A stretch of DNA of 64,000 nt from Cognatishimia activa (lineage in GTDB: Bacteria > Pseudomonadota > Alphaproteobacteria > Rhodobacterales > Rhodobacteraceae): contig NZ_CP096147.1 of the NCBI RefSeq assembly GCF_026016445.1, positions 1,896,501 through 1,960,500 of the forward strand, written 5' to 3'. Below, in pieces: positions 27,359-38,534 of this stretch; the first letter of the stretch is position 1; each line of letters starts with the position of its first letter. The notes beneath the pieces were generated by a model. The model made no database searches and had not been told where the DNA came from. It saw nothing but the letters and a program-made list of their open reading frames with translations. The position numbers and the translations under genes are program-made.

Positions 27359-28573
27359 ATGTGGACGACCTTATTCCTAAGGATGATGCGCCAGCTGATA
27401 AAGCGTGGTGCGCTTGAGATCACGATGCCAGATGGATCAGTTGAGCGCTTTGGAAGTGGCGATCTGATCCGCTTAAAATTGACGGACCCAACGCTGCCAC
27501 GCCGCATTGTACTGAGCCCGGAGCTGGCGGTGGGTGAAGGCTATATGGATGGAACTTTGGTTATCGAGGGTGACGATCTTTATGGGCTGCTCACCCTAGG
27601 CATTCGAAATTTCTCATTGGGTCAGGGACACGGGCTGGAACGGCATATCGGCCCTTGGTTAAGGCGTTTTCAACAATTCAATCCGGTGGGGCGCGCGAAA
27701 GACAATGTGGCACATCACTATGACTTGTCAGGAAAACTCTATGACCTCTTCCTAGATGAGGACAAACAGTATAGCTGCGCCTATTTCATTGATCCGACCA
27801 TGACGTTGGAGGCCGCGCAGATCGCCAAGAAGCGTCACATCGCTGACAAGCTACTGATTGAGCCCGATATGCGCGTTTTGGATATAGGCTGTGGTTGGGG
27901 AGGTATGGCGCTGACCTTAGCGCAGGAATATGGCGCTCAGGTCACAGGGGTCACTCTCTCAGAAGAGCAACATGCCTTAGCCACTCAGCGTGTGAAAGAT
28001 GCGGGGTTGGAAGATCGCATCGACATTCGCCTGCAGGACTACCGGGAACTGGATAAGCGGTTTGATCGCATTGTGTCTGTAGGCATGTTTGAACACGTCG
28101 GCGTGCCGCATTACCGGGAGTATTTCGATCACGTCCGCAAAAAACTACGCGGGGATGGCGTGGCGCTCATCCACACCATTGGTCGTGCAGCCCCACCCAG
28201 CCGCACCAGCCCGTGGGTGAACAAATACATCTTCCCCGGTGGCTATGTCCCTGCGATGTCAGAGGCGTTGAAAGCGATTGAAAAGGAACGACTTTGGGTG
28301 ACAGATGTCGAGGTCTGGCGGCTGCACTATGCGGAAACGCTGAAACACTGGCATGATCGCTTTATGGATCGCGTCGATGAGGCCAAGGAGCTTTATGATG
28401 AGCGGTTTTGTCGTATGTGGCGGTTCTATCTGGTGGCCAGCGAATTGACTTTCCGACTGCACCGTCAATGCGTGTTCCAGTTCCAGCTGACGCGAAAGCA
28501 GGAAAGCGTTCCTTTGACGCGGGACTATCTTTATAAAAGCGAACCCCAGCGCCAACGCACCGCTGCTCAATGA
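27359..28573 (+). CDS. Cyclopropane-fatty-acyl-phospholipid synthase family methyltransferase
   Basis: A roughly 404-residue SAM-dependent enzyme. The Mycolic/CFA methyltransferase domain has DIGCGWGGMAL near residue 180, EEQHALATQR, FDRIVSVGMFEHVG and the C-terminal RMWRFYLVASELTFR motif of CFA synthases. It should transfer a methylene group to unsaturated fatty-acyl chains of membrane lipids. ATG 27359 is preferred, because GGGGGAAGG precedes it; ATG 27347 would add four residues. It ends two bases from the convergent pabC. Confidence 0.9.
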   Translation: MWTTLFLRMMRQLIKRGALEITMPDGSVERFGSGDLIRLKLTDPTLPRRIVLSPELAVGEGYMDGTLVIEGDDLYGLLTLGIRNFSLGQGHGLERHIGPWLRRFQQFNPVGRAKDNVAHHYDLSGKLYDLFLDEDKQYSCAYFIDPTMTLEAAQIAKKRHIADKLLIEPDMRVLDIGCGWGGMALTLAQEYGAQVTGVTLSEEQHALATQRVKDAGLEDRIDIRLQDYRELDKRFDRIVSVGMFEHVGVPHYREYFDHVRKKLRGDGVALIHTIGRAAPPSRTSPWVNKYIFPGGYVPAMSEALKAIEKERLWVTDVEVWRLHYAETLKHWHDRFMDRVDEAKELYDERFCRMWRFYLVASELTFRLHRQCVFQFQLTRKQESVPLTRDYLYKSEPQRQRTAAQ

Positions 28574-28575
28574 GA

Positions 28576-29211
28576 TTAGGCCAGAGTGACCGGGATCAGT
28601 CCGCGCAGCGAGTTGCCCATGTGAATGGCTTTGGCGGAGTACAGCATGTCGAGCGTGACGAGCGCCTCTTTGCATTGCCCGCTCTCAAGTAATTCCTCAC
28701 GCAAAATACCTGGCAACAGTCCGCAGTCAGTCGGCGGGGTCACCTGAGTTCCGTCCGCGAGAGTGACAAAGATATTGGTGATCGTTCCTTCGCAAACTTG
28801 ATTGTTTTCATTGAGAAAAAGAGATTCATCAATCCCGCCAGGAAGGTCTGCGCGCACGGTATCATAGAGCTCCCGGCGTGTTGTTTTGTGTTGCAACCAT
28901 GGATCGCCAGAGAAAAGGCGCTGGTCTGAAATAGACACTGCCCAACTCTTTGGCGTCGCAGCCACGATCGCAGCAGTGAATTCAAAACCGTCAGCACCCA
29001 GCGTTAACCGACAGCGCAGCGGCTGTGACCCATCCGCGCTCAGGCACCTGCGGGCCGCCGCTGCATCGAACCCAAATCCCATTTGGCCAGCGGACTTCGC
29101 CATACGCGCAAGATGCCGTTCCAGACGGGCGTATCCGGCATCAGGCGTCCAGCCGAAGGTTTCGATCAGTCGCGTTCCTGCTGGAACGCTGCCGCGTAGC
29201 GTGCTTTCCAA
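28576..29211 (-). CDS. pabC: Aminotransferase class IV, probable aminodeoxychorismate lyase
   Basis: A 211-residue PLP enzyme, shorter than usual (about 270) but holding the fold: RLERHLARMAKSA, KTTRRELYD with the PLP Lys, and NENNQVCEGTITNIFV near the cofactor phosphate. Its gene overlaps pabB by 46 bases and follows it, which points to the para-aminobenzoate route: PabB makes aminodeoxychorismate and this enzyme would release p-aminobenzoate and pyruvate for folate. Another aminotransferase-IV activity cannot be excluded. Confidence 0.82.
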   Translation of the reverse strand: MESTLRGSVPAGTRLIETFGWTPDAGYARLERHLARMAKSAGQMGFGFDAAAARRCLSADGSQPLRCRLTLGADGFEFTAAIVAATPKSWAVSISDQRLFSGDPWLQHKTTRRELYDTVRADLPGGIDESLFLNENNQVCEGTITNIFVTLADGTQVTPPTDCGLLPGILREELLESGQCKEALVTLDMLYSAKAIHMGNSLRGLIPVTLA

Positions 29212-30287
29212 AGCGCTTCCTCATATTCAGACGGGCCAGTGCTGTCCCAAACGACACCGCCACCGACGTTCAATGTCGCCTTGCCATCTTCGACCAGCAA
29301 CGTACGGATCGCCACATTGAAATCGCTGCGCCCATCGGGTGCTGCCCAACCAATGGTGCCGCAATAAATATCGCGTGCCTCAGGTTCTAGATCATTCAGG
29401 ATTTCCATGGCCCGCACCTTTGGCGCACCGGTAATAGACCCACAGGGAAATAGGGCTTCAAAGACGTCACCGAGGCTGACACCTTCGCGTAGTTTTGCAC
29501 GCACAAGCGAAACCATCTGATGCACGGTTGCATAGCTCTCGACTTTGAAGAGCTCAGGCACATGAACCGACCCAAGTTCGGCAACCCTGCTGATGTCATT
29601 GCGCAGAAGGTCAACGATCATCAGGTTCTCAGCCCGGTTCTTTTCGTCAGCCTGAAGGAAGGCCACACGCTGTGCATCTTCTTCAGGATCTTCAGATCGT
29701 GGCTGCGTGCCTTTCATGGGCCGTGTTTCAATCACGCCTGCGCTCGTCGTGCGGAAAAACAGCTCCGGCGACCGGCTGAGAAGATCAGGCAGCCCCTCCT
29801 GCAAGACCATGGCCCCCTGCCCGACCGGCTGACGCGTGGACAAAGCTGCATAAAGCGCTTCGGGACTGCCTTCATACTCTGCATCCATCGGAAAGGTCAG
29901 ATTGGCCTGATAGATGTCGCCGGCTCCGATATAGGCATTCACCTGATCAAAGGCTCGCTGATAGCGCAGCTCATCCCATCGGGGTTTAGGATCGCTGAGC
30001 TTCACTGCCCTATGCGTGAGCGCCTTTAGTCCCGGAGCAGCATAGGTGCCAAAACAAATAAGCGGCAAACGGCGCTTCTCAGGCATACGGTGCGCAAGTT
30101 TCGGCTCTAAAGCATAGCCAAGCTCATAGGTCGCATAACCCGCAAGCCATTTACCATCTGCACGCGCCTTATCCATCGCAGCAAAAGCTGCAGGCACCTC
30201 ATCGGCGGTCTGAGCGACAATCACGTCCTCAGGCGCATCAAACCATGTGCCTGCCCCCAATGGCCCCTGATCAAACCGAATCTGCAA
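29166..30287 (-). CDS. pabB: Aminodeoxychorismate synthase component I
   Basis: A 373-residue chorismate-binding enzyme. The C-terminal part has FEALFPCGSITGAPKVRAMEIL (the anthranilate-synthase family signature) and IYCGTIGWAAPDG; RPMKGTQPR is the preceding active-site segment. With glutamine amidotransferase PabA it converts chorismate to aminodeoxychorismate. It is followed by pabC with overlap. The N-terminal domain of larger members is mostly missing, as in the shorter PabB type. pabA is not in the window. Confidence 0.93.
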   Translation of the reverse strand: MQIRFDQGPLGAGTWFDAPEDVIVAQTADEVPAAFAAMDKARADGKWLAGYATYELGYALEPKLAHRMPEKRRLPLICFGTYAAPGLKALTHRAVKLSDPKPRWDELRYQRAFDQVNAYIGAGDIYQANLTFPMDAEYEGSPEALYAALSTRQPVGQGAMVLQEGLPDLLSRSPELFFRTTSAGVIETRPMKGTQPRSEDPEEDAQRVAFLQADEKNRAENLMIVDLLRNDISRVAELGSVHVPELFKVESYATVHQMVSLVRAKLREGVSLGDVFEALFPCGSITGAPKVRAMEILNDLEPEARDIYCGTIGWAAPDGRSDFNVAIRTLLVEDGKATLNVGGGVVWDSTGPSEYEEALWKARYAAAFQQERD

Positions 30288-30533
30288 GCTTTAGCCCTTC
30301 TCACGTGATCTGCCTGATATAACGCCCTTGCCCCGCCCGCACAGCCCTGAAATCGACAGGATTCACCCTAAGGTCGCACATTGTGTTAAAGGAAGTCGCG
30401 CGTGGTTTGTGAGCTGCGTCGAGATACCGGTCGGATTTATCCGAATCCCTCTTGAACCTTGGCCGTCGATTTGTATAACCCACGACAATTTGCGCACACG
30501 GTGGTTCTGCTCCACCCTTACCCGAGGTCTGCC

Positions 30534-33500
30534 ATGCCAAAAAGAACCGACATCTCCTCCATCATGATTATCGGCGCTGGTCCTATTGTGATCGGCCAAG
30601 CCTGCGAGTTTGACTACTCCGGCGCACAGGCTTGTAAAGCGCTGCGCGAAGAAGGCTATCGCGTCATTCTGGTGAACTCCAACCCAGCGACGATCATGAC
30701 CGACCCGGAATTGGCGGACGCGACCTACATCGAACCGATCACACCTGAGGTGGTCGCGAAAATCATAGAGAAAGAACGCCCCGATGCACTGCTACCAACC
30801 ATGGGTGGCCAGACGGGTCTGAACACGTCTCTTGCCTTGGAAGAAATGGGTGTTCTGGACAAGTTCAACGTCGAGATGATCGGCGCGAAACGTGACGCGA
30901 TTGAAATGGCAGAAGATCGCAAACTGTTCCGCGAAGCGATGGATCGTCTGGGCATTGAAAACCCACGTGCGTCCATCGTGACAGCACCAAAGAAAGAAAA
31001 CGGCGAAGACGATCTGGACGAAGGCATTCGCCTGGCGCTGGAAGAGCTGGAAGACATCGGTCTGCCAGCGATCATCCGCCCGGCCTTCACCATGGGCGGC
31101 ACCGGCGGTGGTGTGGCCTATAACCGCGAAGACTACATCCACTTCTGCCGCACCGGCATGGATGCCTCTCCGGTGAACCAGATCCTCGTCGATGAAAGCC
31201 TGCTGGGCTGGAAAGAATACGAGATGGAAGTGGTCCGCGACAAAGCGGATAACGCCATCATCGTCTGTTCCATCGAAAACGTGGACCCAATGGGTGTACA
31301 CACCGGTGACTCCATCACCGTGGCCCCTGCTCTCACATTGACCGACAAAGAATACCAGATCATGCGGAACCATTCGGTGAATGTTCTGCGCGAAATCGGC
31401 GTAGAAACTGGCGGTTCCAACGTGCAGTGGGCCGTGAATCCGGTTGATGGCCGTATGGTTGTGATCGAGATGAACCCACGGGTGTCTCGCTCTTCCGCGC
31501 TGGCCTCCAAGGCAACCGGCTTCCCGATCGCGAAGATCGCGGCGAAACTGGCAGTTGGCTATACACTCGATGAGCTCGACAACGACATCACCAAAGTGAC
31601 CCCGGCGTCGTTCGAACCAACCATCGACTATGTTGTGACAAAAATCCCGAAATTTGCTTTCGAGAAATTCCCGGGTTCTGAGCCATACCTGACCACCGCG
31701 ATGAAATCCGTGGGTGAGGCCATGTCCATCGGCCGCACAATCCACGAATCCATGCAGAAGGCTCTGTCTTCGATGGAATCCGGCCTGACCGGATTTGACG
31801 AGATCGAAATCGAAGGTGCGCCAGAAAAGCCCGCCATCGTGCGTGCCTTGTCTCAGCAAACACCGGACCGCCTACGCGTCATCGCGCAAGCGATGCGTCA
31901 CGGGTTGACCAACGAAGAAATCCAGAACGTGACCATGTTTGATCCATGGTTCCTGGATCGCATCCGCGAAATCATCGACGCCGAAGAAGACGTTCGCAAG
32001 AACGGCTTGCCTGTCGAAGAACACGCGCTGCGCCATCTTAAAATGCTCGGCTTCTCCGATGCGCGTCTCGCCAAGCTCACCGGCCGTGACGAAGACAACG
32101 TGCGTCGAGCGCGTGTGAACCTCGGAGTCACAGCTGTCTTCAAACGCATCGACACCTGTGCTGCGGAATTCGAAGCGCAGACCCCTTACATGTACTCCAC
32201 CTACGAAAAGCCAGTCTTTGACGAAGTGGAATGCGAGGCACGCCCATCTGATCGCAAGAAAGTGGTCATTCTGGGTGGCGGTCCAAACCGGATCGGCCAA
32301 GGTATCGAATTTGACTACTGCTGCTGCCATGCTTGCTATGCGCTGACAGATGCCGGTTACGAGACCATCATGGTCAACTGTAACCCTGAAACAGTGTCCA
32401 CCGACTACGACACCTCTGATCGTCTCTATTTTGAGCCTCTGACCTTCGAACACGTGATGGAAATCCTGCGTGTGGAACAGGAAAACGGTACCCTGCACGG
32501 TGTGATCGTTCAATTCGGCGGTCAGACCCCGCTGAAACTGGCGAACGCACTGGAAGATGCAGGCATTCCGATCCTCGGCACCACACCTGACGCGATTGAC
32601 CTTGCAGAAGACCGTGAGCGTTTCCAGGCGCTGGTGAACGAGCTGGGCCTGAAGCAGCCGAACAACGGCATCGCATCAGCCGACGCAGAAGCGCTTGAAA
32701 TTGCGGAACAAATCGGTTTCCCACTGGTTATTCGCCCATCTTATGTTTTGGGTGGCCGCGCGATGGAAATCGTCCGTGATATGCCTCAGTTGGAGCGCTA
32801 CATCTCTGAAGCGGTTGTGGTCTCCGGCGACAGCCCGGTTCTGCTGGATAGCTACCTTGATGGTGCAACGGAACTGGACGTGGATGCGCTTTGTGACGGT
32901 GAAAACGTCCACATTGCAGGCATCATGCAGCACATCGAAGAAGCTGGTGTCCACTCCGGTGACTCCGCTTGTTCCCTGCCGCCATACAGCCTGTCTGCAG
33001 AACTGATTGAAGAGATCAAACGTCAGACCGTGGCGCTCGCAAAAGCGCTGCACGTCAAAGGTCTGATGAACGTTCAGTTCGCAACCAAAGGCAACGAAGT
33101 TTACCTCATTGAGGTAAACCCACGGGCCTCCCGGACCGTGCCGTTTGTTGCGAAAGCAACGGACAGCGCGATTGCATCTATTGCAGCACGCCTGATGGCG
33201 GGTGAGCCTTTGTCCAACTTCCCTCTGCGTCCACCGTATGAGGAAGGCGCTGACATCAGCCAACCACAGCCGATTGCAGACCAGATGACCCTGGCCGATC
33301 CAATGATGCCTTGGTTCTCTGTGAAAGAGGCCGTCATGCCGTTCAACCGCTTCCCGGGTGTGGACACCATCCTAGGCCCAGAAATGCGCTCTACCGGCGA
33401 AGTCATGGGTTGGGATCGCGACTTCGCAACCGCCTTCCTCAAGGCACAGATGGGCGCAGGTATGAAGCTGCCAAGCGAAGGCAAAGTCTTCGTTTCCATT

Positions 33501-33878
33501 AAAGACGCAGACAAAACGGAGCTGATGCTGGAAGCGGCGAAATTGCTGACAGGTCTTGGCTTCTCAATCGTTGCAACCTCTGGCACGGCCACTTGGCTGG
33601 CAGATCAGGGCGTGGAATGCGAGCGCGTGAACAAGGTTTACGAAGGTCGTCCAAACATCGTCGACATGCTGAAAGATGGTCAAATCACCCTCGTGATGAA
33701 CACCACAGAAGGCGCGCAGGCGGTTGAAGACAGCCGCGAAATCCGCGCGGTGGCTCTGAATGATAAGATCCCTTACTTCACCACCGCAGCCGGATCTCAC
33801 TCAGCGGCTCTGGCGATCCAAGCACAGATCACTGGCGACATTGAAGTCCGCAGCCTGCAGGGTCTGACAGCAGCCTAA
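30534..33878 (+). CDS. carB: Carbamoyl-phosphate synthase large subunit
   Basis: A 1114-residue enzyme making carbamoyl phosphate for arginine and pyrimidines. It has the two homologous halves with ATP-grasp domains: [20 protein letters not shown] near the N-terminus and [20 protein letters not shown] near residue 570 are matched phosphate-site loops, and [16 protein letters not shown] and [14 protein letters not shown] are the glycine-rich loops. The C-terminal part (about 960-1114) is the regulatory MGS-like domain. ATG 30534 has GAGGT six bases upstream; earlier methionines are not supported. carA is not in the window. Confidence 0.97.
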   Translation: MPKRTDISSIMIIGAGPIVIGQACEFDYSGAQACKALREEGYRVILVNSNPATIMTDPELADATYIEPITPEVVAKIIEKERPDALLPTMGGQTGLNTSLALEEMGVLDKFNVEMIGAKRDAIEMAEDRKLFREAMDRLGIENPRASIVTAPKKENGEDDLDEGIRLALEELEDIGLPAIIRPAFTMGGTGGGVAYNREDYIHFCRTGMDASPVNQILVDESLLGWKEYEMEVVRDKADNAIIVCSIENVDPMGVHTGDSITVAPALTLTDKEYQIMRNHSVNVLREIGVETGGSNVQWAVNPVDGRMVVIEMNPRVSRSSALASKATGFPIAKIAAKLAVGYTLDELDNDITKVTPASFEPTIDYVVTKIPKFAFEKFPGSEPYLTTAMKSVGEAMSIGRTIHESMQKALSSMESGLTGFDEIEIEGAPEKPAIVRALSQQTPDRLRVIAQAMRHGLTNEEIQNVTMFDPWFLDRIREIIDAEEDVRKNGLPVEEHALRHLKMLGFSDARLAKLTGRDEDNVRRARVNLGVTAVFKRIDTCAAEFEAQTPYMYSTYEKPVFDEVECEARPSDRKKVVILGGGPNRIGQGIEFDYCCCHACYALTDAGYETIMVNCNPETVSTDYDTSDRLYFEPLTFEHVMEILRVEQENGTLHGVIVQFGGQTPLKLANALEDAGIPILGTTPDAIDLAEDRERFQALVNELGLKQPNNGIASADAEALEIAEQIGFPLVIRPSYVLGGRAMEIVRDMPQLERYISEAVVVSGDSPVLLDSYLDGATELDVDALCDGENVHIAGIMQHIEEAGVHSGDSACSLPPYSLSAELIEEIKRQTVALAKALHVKGLMNVQFATKGNEVYLIEVNPRASRTVPFVAKATDSAIASIAARLMAGEPLSNFPLRPPYEEGADISQPQPIADQMTLADPMMPWFSVKEAVMPFNRFPGVDTILGPEMRSTGEVMGWDRDFATAFLKAQMGAGMKLPSEGKVFVSIKDADKTELMLEAAKLLTGLGFSIVATSGTATWLADQGVECERVNKVYEGRPNIVDMLKDGQITLVMNTTEGAQAVEDSREIRAVALNDKIPYFTTAAGSHSAALAIQAQITGDIEVRSLQGLTAA

Positions 33879-33884
33879 ATGGCC

Positions 33885-34517
33885 TCACGGGTGATACCCG
33901 TAGACCAGAAACAAAATTGGCACCGGCGCCACAGCGAGCGCCGATGCCACACAAAACCAAAGCGGTGAATAAAGCCGGCTCATCCCCGCAAAAAGCGCAA
34001 TGCCGCCTCCTCCTCCAAGCACCGCATTCCCCGGCATATTGAATAAAATCGCAATCGCCAGGTATTTGTTTTTCAAAAGAAATGGCAGAAGCCGGCCGGG
34101 TGCATTCTGCGCAAGGAACGCCCTGCGCTCAGCGCCAGACATCGTCTCGGCCTGGCGTACCATCACGGCTGCGCGCTTTAGCCTCAGGGCAACAAAAAGC
34201 TTTCTCAGCGTGTCCTTTGGCAAAAGGTGCCCCGCTGCAAAAGCGAGCCAAAGCGCGGCGACCATGCATGCGTAAACCAAAACGGCTATGCGAGCACCAA
34301 ATACCATCATCAGGGCAAAGCCAATCTCTGCTCCCGGTATGAAGGGGATTGCCGAGGTCACCAAATAGATGCCCGCGACTGTCATTGTCATGGCGCCATA
34401 TGGCGCGCTTGTTTCTCCGGGGACATCGAGCCACATGGGCAGATATTGCCCAAGCAGAAAACCTCCACCCAGCAGCAGCGCATATCCTGCAACTGCCCAT
34501 ATCAAACGCCATGACAT
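33885..34517 (-). CDS. Polytopic membrane protein, unknown function
   Basis: A 210-residue protein with five or six hydrophobic segments and no obvious signal peptide. NMPGNAVLGGGGGIALFAG near residue 160 recalls the P-G-N/G-rich loop of VTT/DedA-like (SNARE-associated) proteins, but the full signature is not complete, so the family call is only a hint. It converges on carB, whose stop lies seven bases away. Confidence 0.75.
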   Translation of the reverse strand: MSWRLIWAVAGYALLLGGGFLLGQYLPMWLDVPGETSAPYGAMTMTVAGIYLVTSAIPFIPGAEIGFALMMVFGARIAVLVYACMVAALWLAFAAGHLLPKDTLRKLFVALRLKRAAVMVRQAETMSGAERRAFLAQNAPGRLLPFLLKNKYLAIAILFNMPGNAVLGGGGGIALFAGMSRLYSPLWFCVASALAVAPVPILFLVYGYHP

Positions 34518-34568
34518 TTGATGATCATAGCGAAGGACAGTTCAAATAAGGGGAATATTTTGTGACAG

Positions 34569-35405
34569 CTATTTGCGCAGTATGGCCAGACCGACACCAC
34601 CGAGGACAAGGATCGATGAAATTCCAAACTGCAGAGTGACCGCCTCAGACAAAAAAGCAACGCCGCCCAATGTTGCAATCACCGGGACAGTAAGCTGCGC
34701 GACGGCTGCCCTTGTCGCGCCTAGGGTCGGCAATATGCGGTACCAGAGCGCATAGCCAAGCCCTGATGTCACAGCCCCTGAAAGGATCGCCAAGGCTACC
34801 CCATTCGCTGTGTAAGCATCTGTATTTACAGGCAGGATTAGCAGCATAACGAGCCCAACCGGGGCTGCAAAGATGAAATTCAGCGCCGTGGCCTGCACCG
34901 GATCTTTCGCCCCGCGTCCTGCCAGCGAATAGACACCCCAACCAATCCCCGCGATCAACATAGCTGACATCGCTAAGAACGGCGTCTGAACACCGGGCTG
35001 GGGCCAAAGCATCCAACAAAGCCCCAGAAAGGCAAAGCCAGTGCCAGCCCAGCGGGTCATTGGGATGACCTCACGCCCCAAAACCGCAGCTCCAAACATT
35101 GTGACCTGCACCATACCAAACAGCAAAAGCGCCCCGACACCGGAGGGCAAAACACGATAAGCCAGCGAGAACCCAAAGAGATAAACCAACAGGGACACCA
35201 CTCCGGCTGGGTTTCGCAATGCGCTGACCTCAAAGGATTTGCGCTGCCAGAGCATCAAAGCCGCCAACAGCAAGGCGCCTGCCAGCAGCCGAACAACAGC
35301 AAACACAAACGCATCCATACCGCCATCCACAATCGCCATACGATTGAGAACCGAGTTGGCCGCAAAGGCCACCATGGTCAGCGCTGTCAGTGCAATTAAA
35401 CGCAT
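34569..35405 (-). CDS. DMT superfamily transporter (EamA)
   Basis: A 278-residue membrane protein with about ten helices in two EamA repeats (FAANSVLNRMAI near the start, WRILP-type linker, and SGLGYALWYRILPTLGATRAAVAQLTVP in the second half). The substrate is unknown. ATG 35405 is the likely start; the open frame reaches 35495 only by crossing the dispersed repeat and the groEL terminator. It lies downstream of groEL on the same strand. Confidence 0.88.
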   Translation of the reverse strand: MRLIALTALTMVAFAANSVLNRMAIVDGGMDAFVFAVVRLLAGALLLAALMLWQRKSFEVSALRNPAGVVSLLVYLFGFSLAYRVLPSGVGALLLFGMVQVTMFGAAVLGREVIPMTRWAGTGFAFLGLCWMLWPQPGVQTPFLAMSAMLIAGIGWGVYSLAGRGAKDPVQATALNFIFAAPVGLVMLLILPVNTDAYTANGVALAILSGAVTSGLGYALWYRILPTLGATRAAVAQLTVPVIATLGGVAFLSEAVTLQFGISSILVLGGVGLAILRK

Positions 35406-35410
35406 CGCCT

Positions 35411-35445
35411 GCTCTTCTCTTTGCCTAAATACCTTCGCCGAAGGC
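35411..35445 (+). repeat. Dispersed intergenic repeat, copy B
   Basis: CTTTGCCTAAATACCTTCG at 35418-35436 matches copy A (one change in the core), followed by the short palindrome CCTTCGCCGAAGG. It lies just before the ATG of the DMT gene, on the opposite strand, between that gene and groEL. Confidence 0.55.
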
Positions 35446-35461
35446 GTCCCACTCTCATAAC

Positions 35462-35492
35462 AAAAAAGGGCCGTGCCAAAAGGCACGACCCT
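35462..35492 (-). terminator. Terminator of groES-groEL
   Basis: An 11-bp stem (AGGGTCGTGCC / GGCACGGCCCT on the minus strand, one G-T pair) with a TTTT loop, then TTTTT, 27 bases beyond the groEL stop. Confidence 0.92.
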
Positions 35493-35518
35493 CAATTCTC
35501 ACACGAATGTGCGGCTGA

Positions 35519-37180
<1,662 letters not shown>

Positions 37181-37213
37181 CTATATGTTGGTTTGATGTT
37201 CAGGGTCTGCGAC

Positions 37214-37501
37214 TTAGGACAGGATGCCCATGATGTCGGACTCTTTCATGATCAGCAGCTCTTCACCGTCGATGGTGATTTCAGTGCCGGACCATTTGCC
37301 GAACAGAACCTTGTCGCCTGCGGAAACAGACGGTGCGATCAGCTCGCCGCTGTCTTTGCGTGCGCCTTCGCCTACGGAAATGATTTCGCCTTCAGAAGGC
37401 TTTTCTTTTGCGGAATCTGGAATGATCAGGCCGCCAGCTGTTTTCTCTTCGCTTTCGGTGCGACGAACCAGCACGCGGTCATGCAGTGGTGTAAATGCCA
37501 T
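37214..37501 (-). CDS. groES: 10 kDa co-chaperonin GroES
   Basis: A 95-residue co-chaperonin that caps GroEL. The N-terminus [12 protein letters not shown] and the mobile-loop region [18 protein letters not shown] are conserved, with [11 protein letters not shown] and [16 protein letters not shown] at the end. It is the first gene of the operon and is preceded by a CIRCE box. Confidence 0.98.
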   Translation of the reverse strand: MAFTPLHDRVLVRRTESEEKTAGGLIIPDSAKEKPSEGEIISVGEGARKDSGELIAPSVSAGDKVLFGKWSGTEITIDGEELLIMKESDIMGILS

Positions 37502-37548
37502 GGTTAGGTTTCCCTACTTTAGTTTCTCCCTCACTCCGAGCGGAGCGA

Positions 37549-37575
37549 TTAGCACTCCCAGTCGGCGAGTGCTAA
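37549..37575 (-). promoter_or_regulatory. CIRCE operator (HrcA site) before groES
   Basis: TTAGCACTC, nine bases, GAGTGCTAA: a perfect CIRCE inverted repeat 47 bases before the groES start. It is the binding site of HrcA, the heat-shock repressor. hrcA itself is not in the window. Confidence 0.96.
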
Positions 37576-37582
37576 CAGCGGA

Positions 37583-37612
37583 ATAGCTAGGCATGTCTTA
37601 AGACGGAGTCAA
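37583..37612 (-). promoter_or_regulatory. Candidate groESL promoter
   Basis: On the minus strand TTGACT (37607-37612) and TAGCTAT (37583-37589) are 17 bases apart, a fair sigma-70-type match, with the CIRCE box just downstream, so bound HrcA would block it. The -10 is weak, and a heat-shock sigma could also use this region. Confidence 0.55.
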
Positions 37613-37650
37613 CAAGGTCAGCAAAATTTTCTGATGGCTTTTTGAGCGCT

Positions 37651-38424
37651 TTAAGAAGCGACCGCTGCGGGTCGTTTGACAGATTGAATTTCCAAGAGCT
37701 CTGGATAGCTTAATACGCCCATGGCGGCTGTCCATTTAAACGAGACAAGCTCCTTGTCAGAGGCGATCATCTGGTCCTGTCGAGCAAGGTTGGCAATATG
37801 GGATTGGAACTCCGCCATCTCCTTCACGACTTGCCGCACCGTGTCAGGCAACATCCGCCGCCCCATGGTTGTGAACGCAAGATCCTCATCATTTGCCTTG
37901 TCGATTGTATCTAATACGAATTGCTGGCTGATCCGTTTGACGTGCGGGTGAAGCGGCCCGAATGGTCGGAATTTAATCGGCTGCGGTACTTTCAGTCGGA
38001 TTTGCCCTTCCGGCATCAACTCCGCAAGGCCCATCAATTCCAATGAACGGCCATAGTGATCAACATCAAGTGGCGTGAGCCCATAGATCTTTGCGATCTC
38101 GCGCGCAGGGAAATCTTCTCGTAACAGAATGAAGAAGTGAAATAACGAAGCGTCAGCCGCCAGCGCCGCCTCGGTTTCACGCGGTAAGTAGGCTGCAGCT
38201 GCTTGAGTCCGCCGTGCACGTTGCAACACTTCCTCAGGCGGTAAATCCAACAAATCGCAAAGCTCAAACAATCGGGACATCTTGCAATCACGCTGCGCAA
38301 ACATGCGTTTGACGGAAACTTCAGAGAGGCCCAGCGCCTCACCGACCATGGCATAGGTCATACCCCGCGCACGTAATGTGCGCTTCAAAATCTCAAACGC
38401 ATCTGCAAGCAATCTGTTTTCCAT
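37651..38424 (-). CDS. XRE-type helix-turn-helix transcriptional regulator
   Basis: A roughly 257-residue regulator. The helix-turn-helix lies at about residues 20-50 (MTYAMVGEALGLSEVSVKRMF). The rest is a long helical region with REIAKIYGLTPLDVDHYGRSLELMGLAEL, which looks like a second winged-helix-like segment, and no known ligand domain. Targets are unknown; a good inverted repeat sits directly before its own start, so it may repress itself. ATG 38424 is used; a GTG lies four codons earlier. Confidence 0.85.
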   Translation of the reverse strand: MENRLLADAFEILKRTLRARGMTYAMVGEALGLSEVSVKRMFAQRDCKMSRLFELCDLLDLPPEEVLQRARRTQAAAAYLPRETEAALAADASLFHFFILLREDFPAREIAKIYGLTPLDVDHYGRSLELMGLAELMPEGQIRLKVPQPIKFRPFGPLHPHVKRISQQFVLDTIDKANDEDLAFTTMGRRMLPDTVRQVVKEMAEFQSHIANLARQDQMIASDKELVSFKWTAAMGVLSYPELLEIQSVKRPAAVAS

Positions 38425-38442
38425 ACCAAGACCCACCAGTTC

Positions 38443-38459
38443 GTATCACAAATTGATAC
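38443..38459. promoter_or_regulatory. Inverted repeat in the regulator / beta-propeller intergenic region
   Basis: GTATCA-N5-TGATAC, 19 bases before the XRE regulator's ATG, in the 110-base gap it shares with the divergent beta-propeller gene. Position and symmetry fit an operator for a dimeric regulator, possibly the XRE protein itself. Confidence 0.45.
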
Positions 38460-38534
38460 CACATCCACCCGTTGTTGCAATATGGATCATAAATACCTCC
38501 TTTCAGGCAAGAACAACACGAAAGGACATCCCCT

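Noticed and set aside
30288-30533. Possible small genes between pabB and carB
   Set aside because: Short frames on both strands lack ribosome sites; I see only divergent promoter space.
30792-31859. 355-codon open frame on the minus strand
   Set aside because: Antisense to carB, with no domain and composition mirroring the coding strand.
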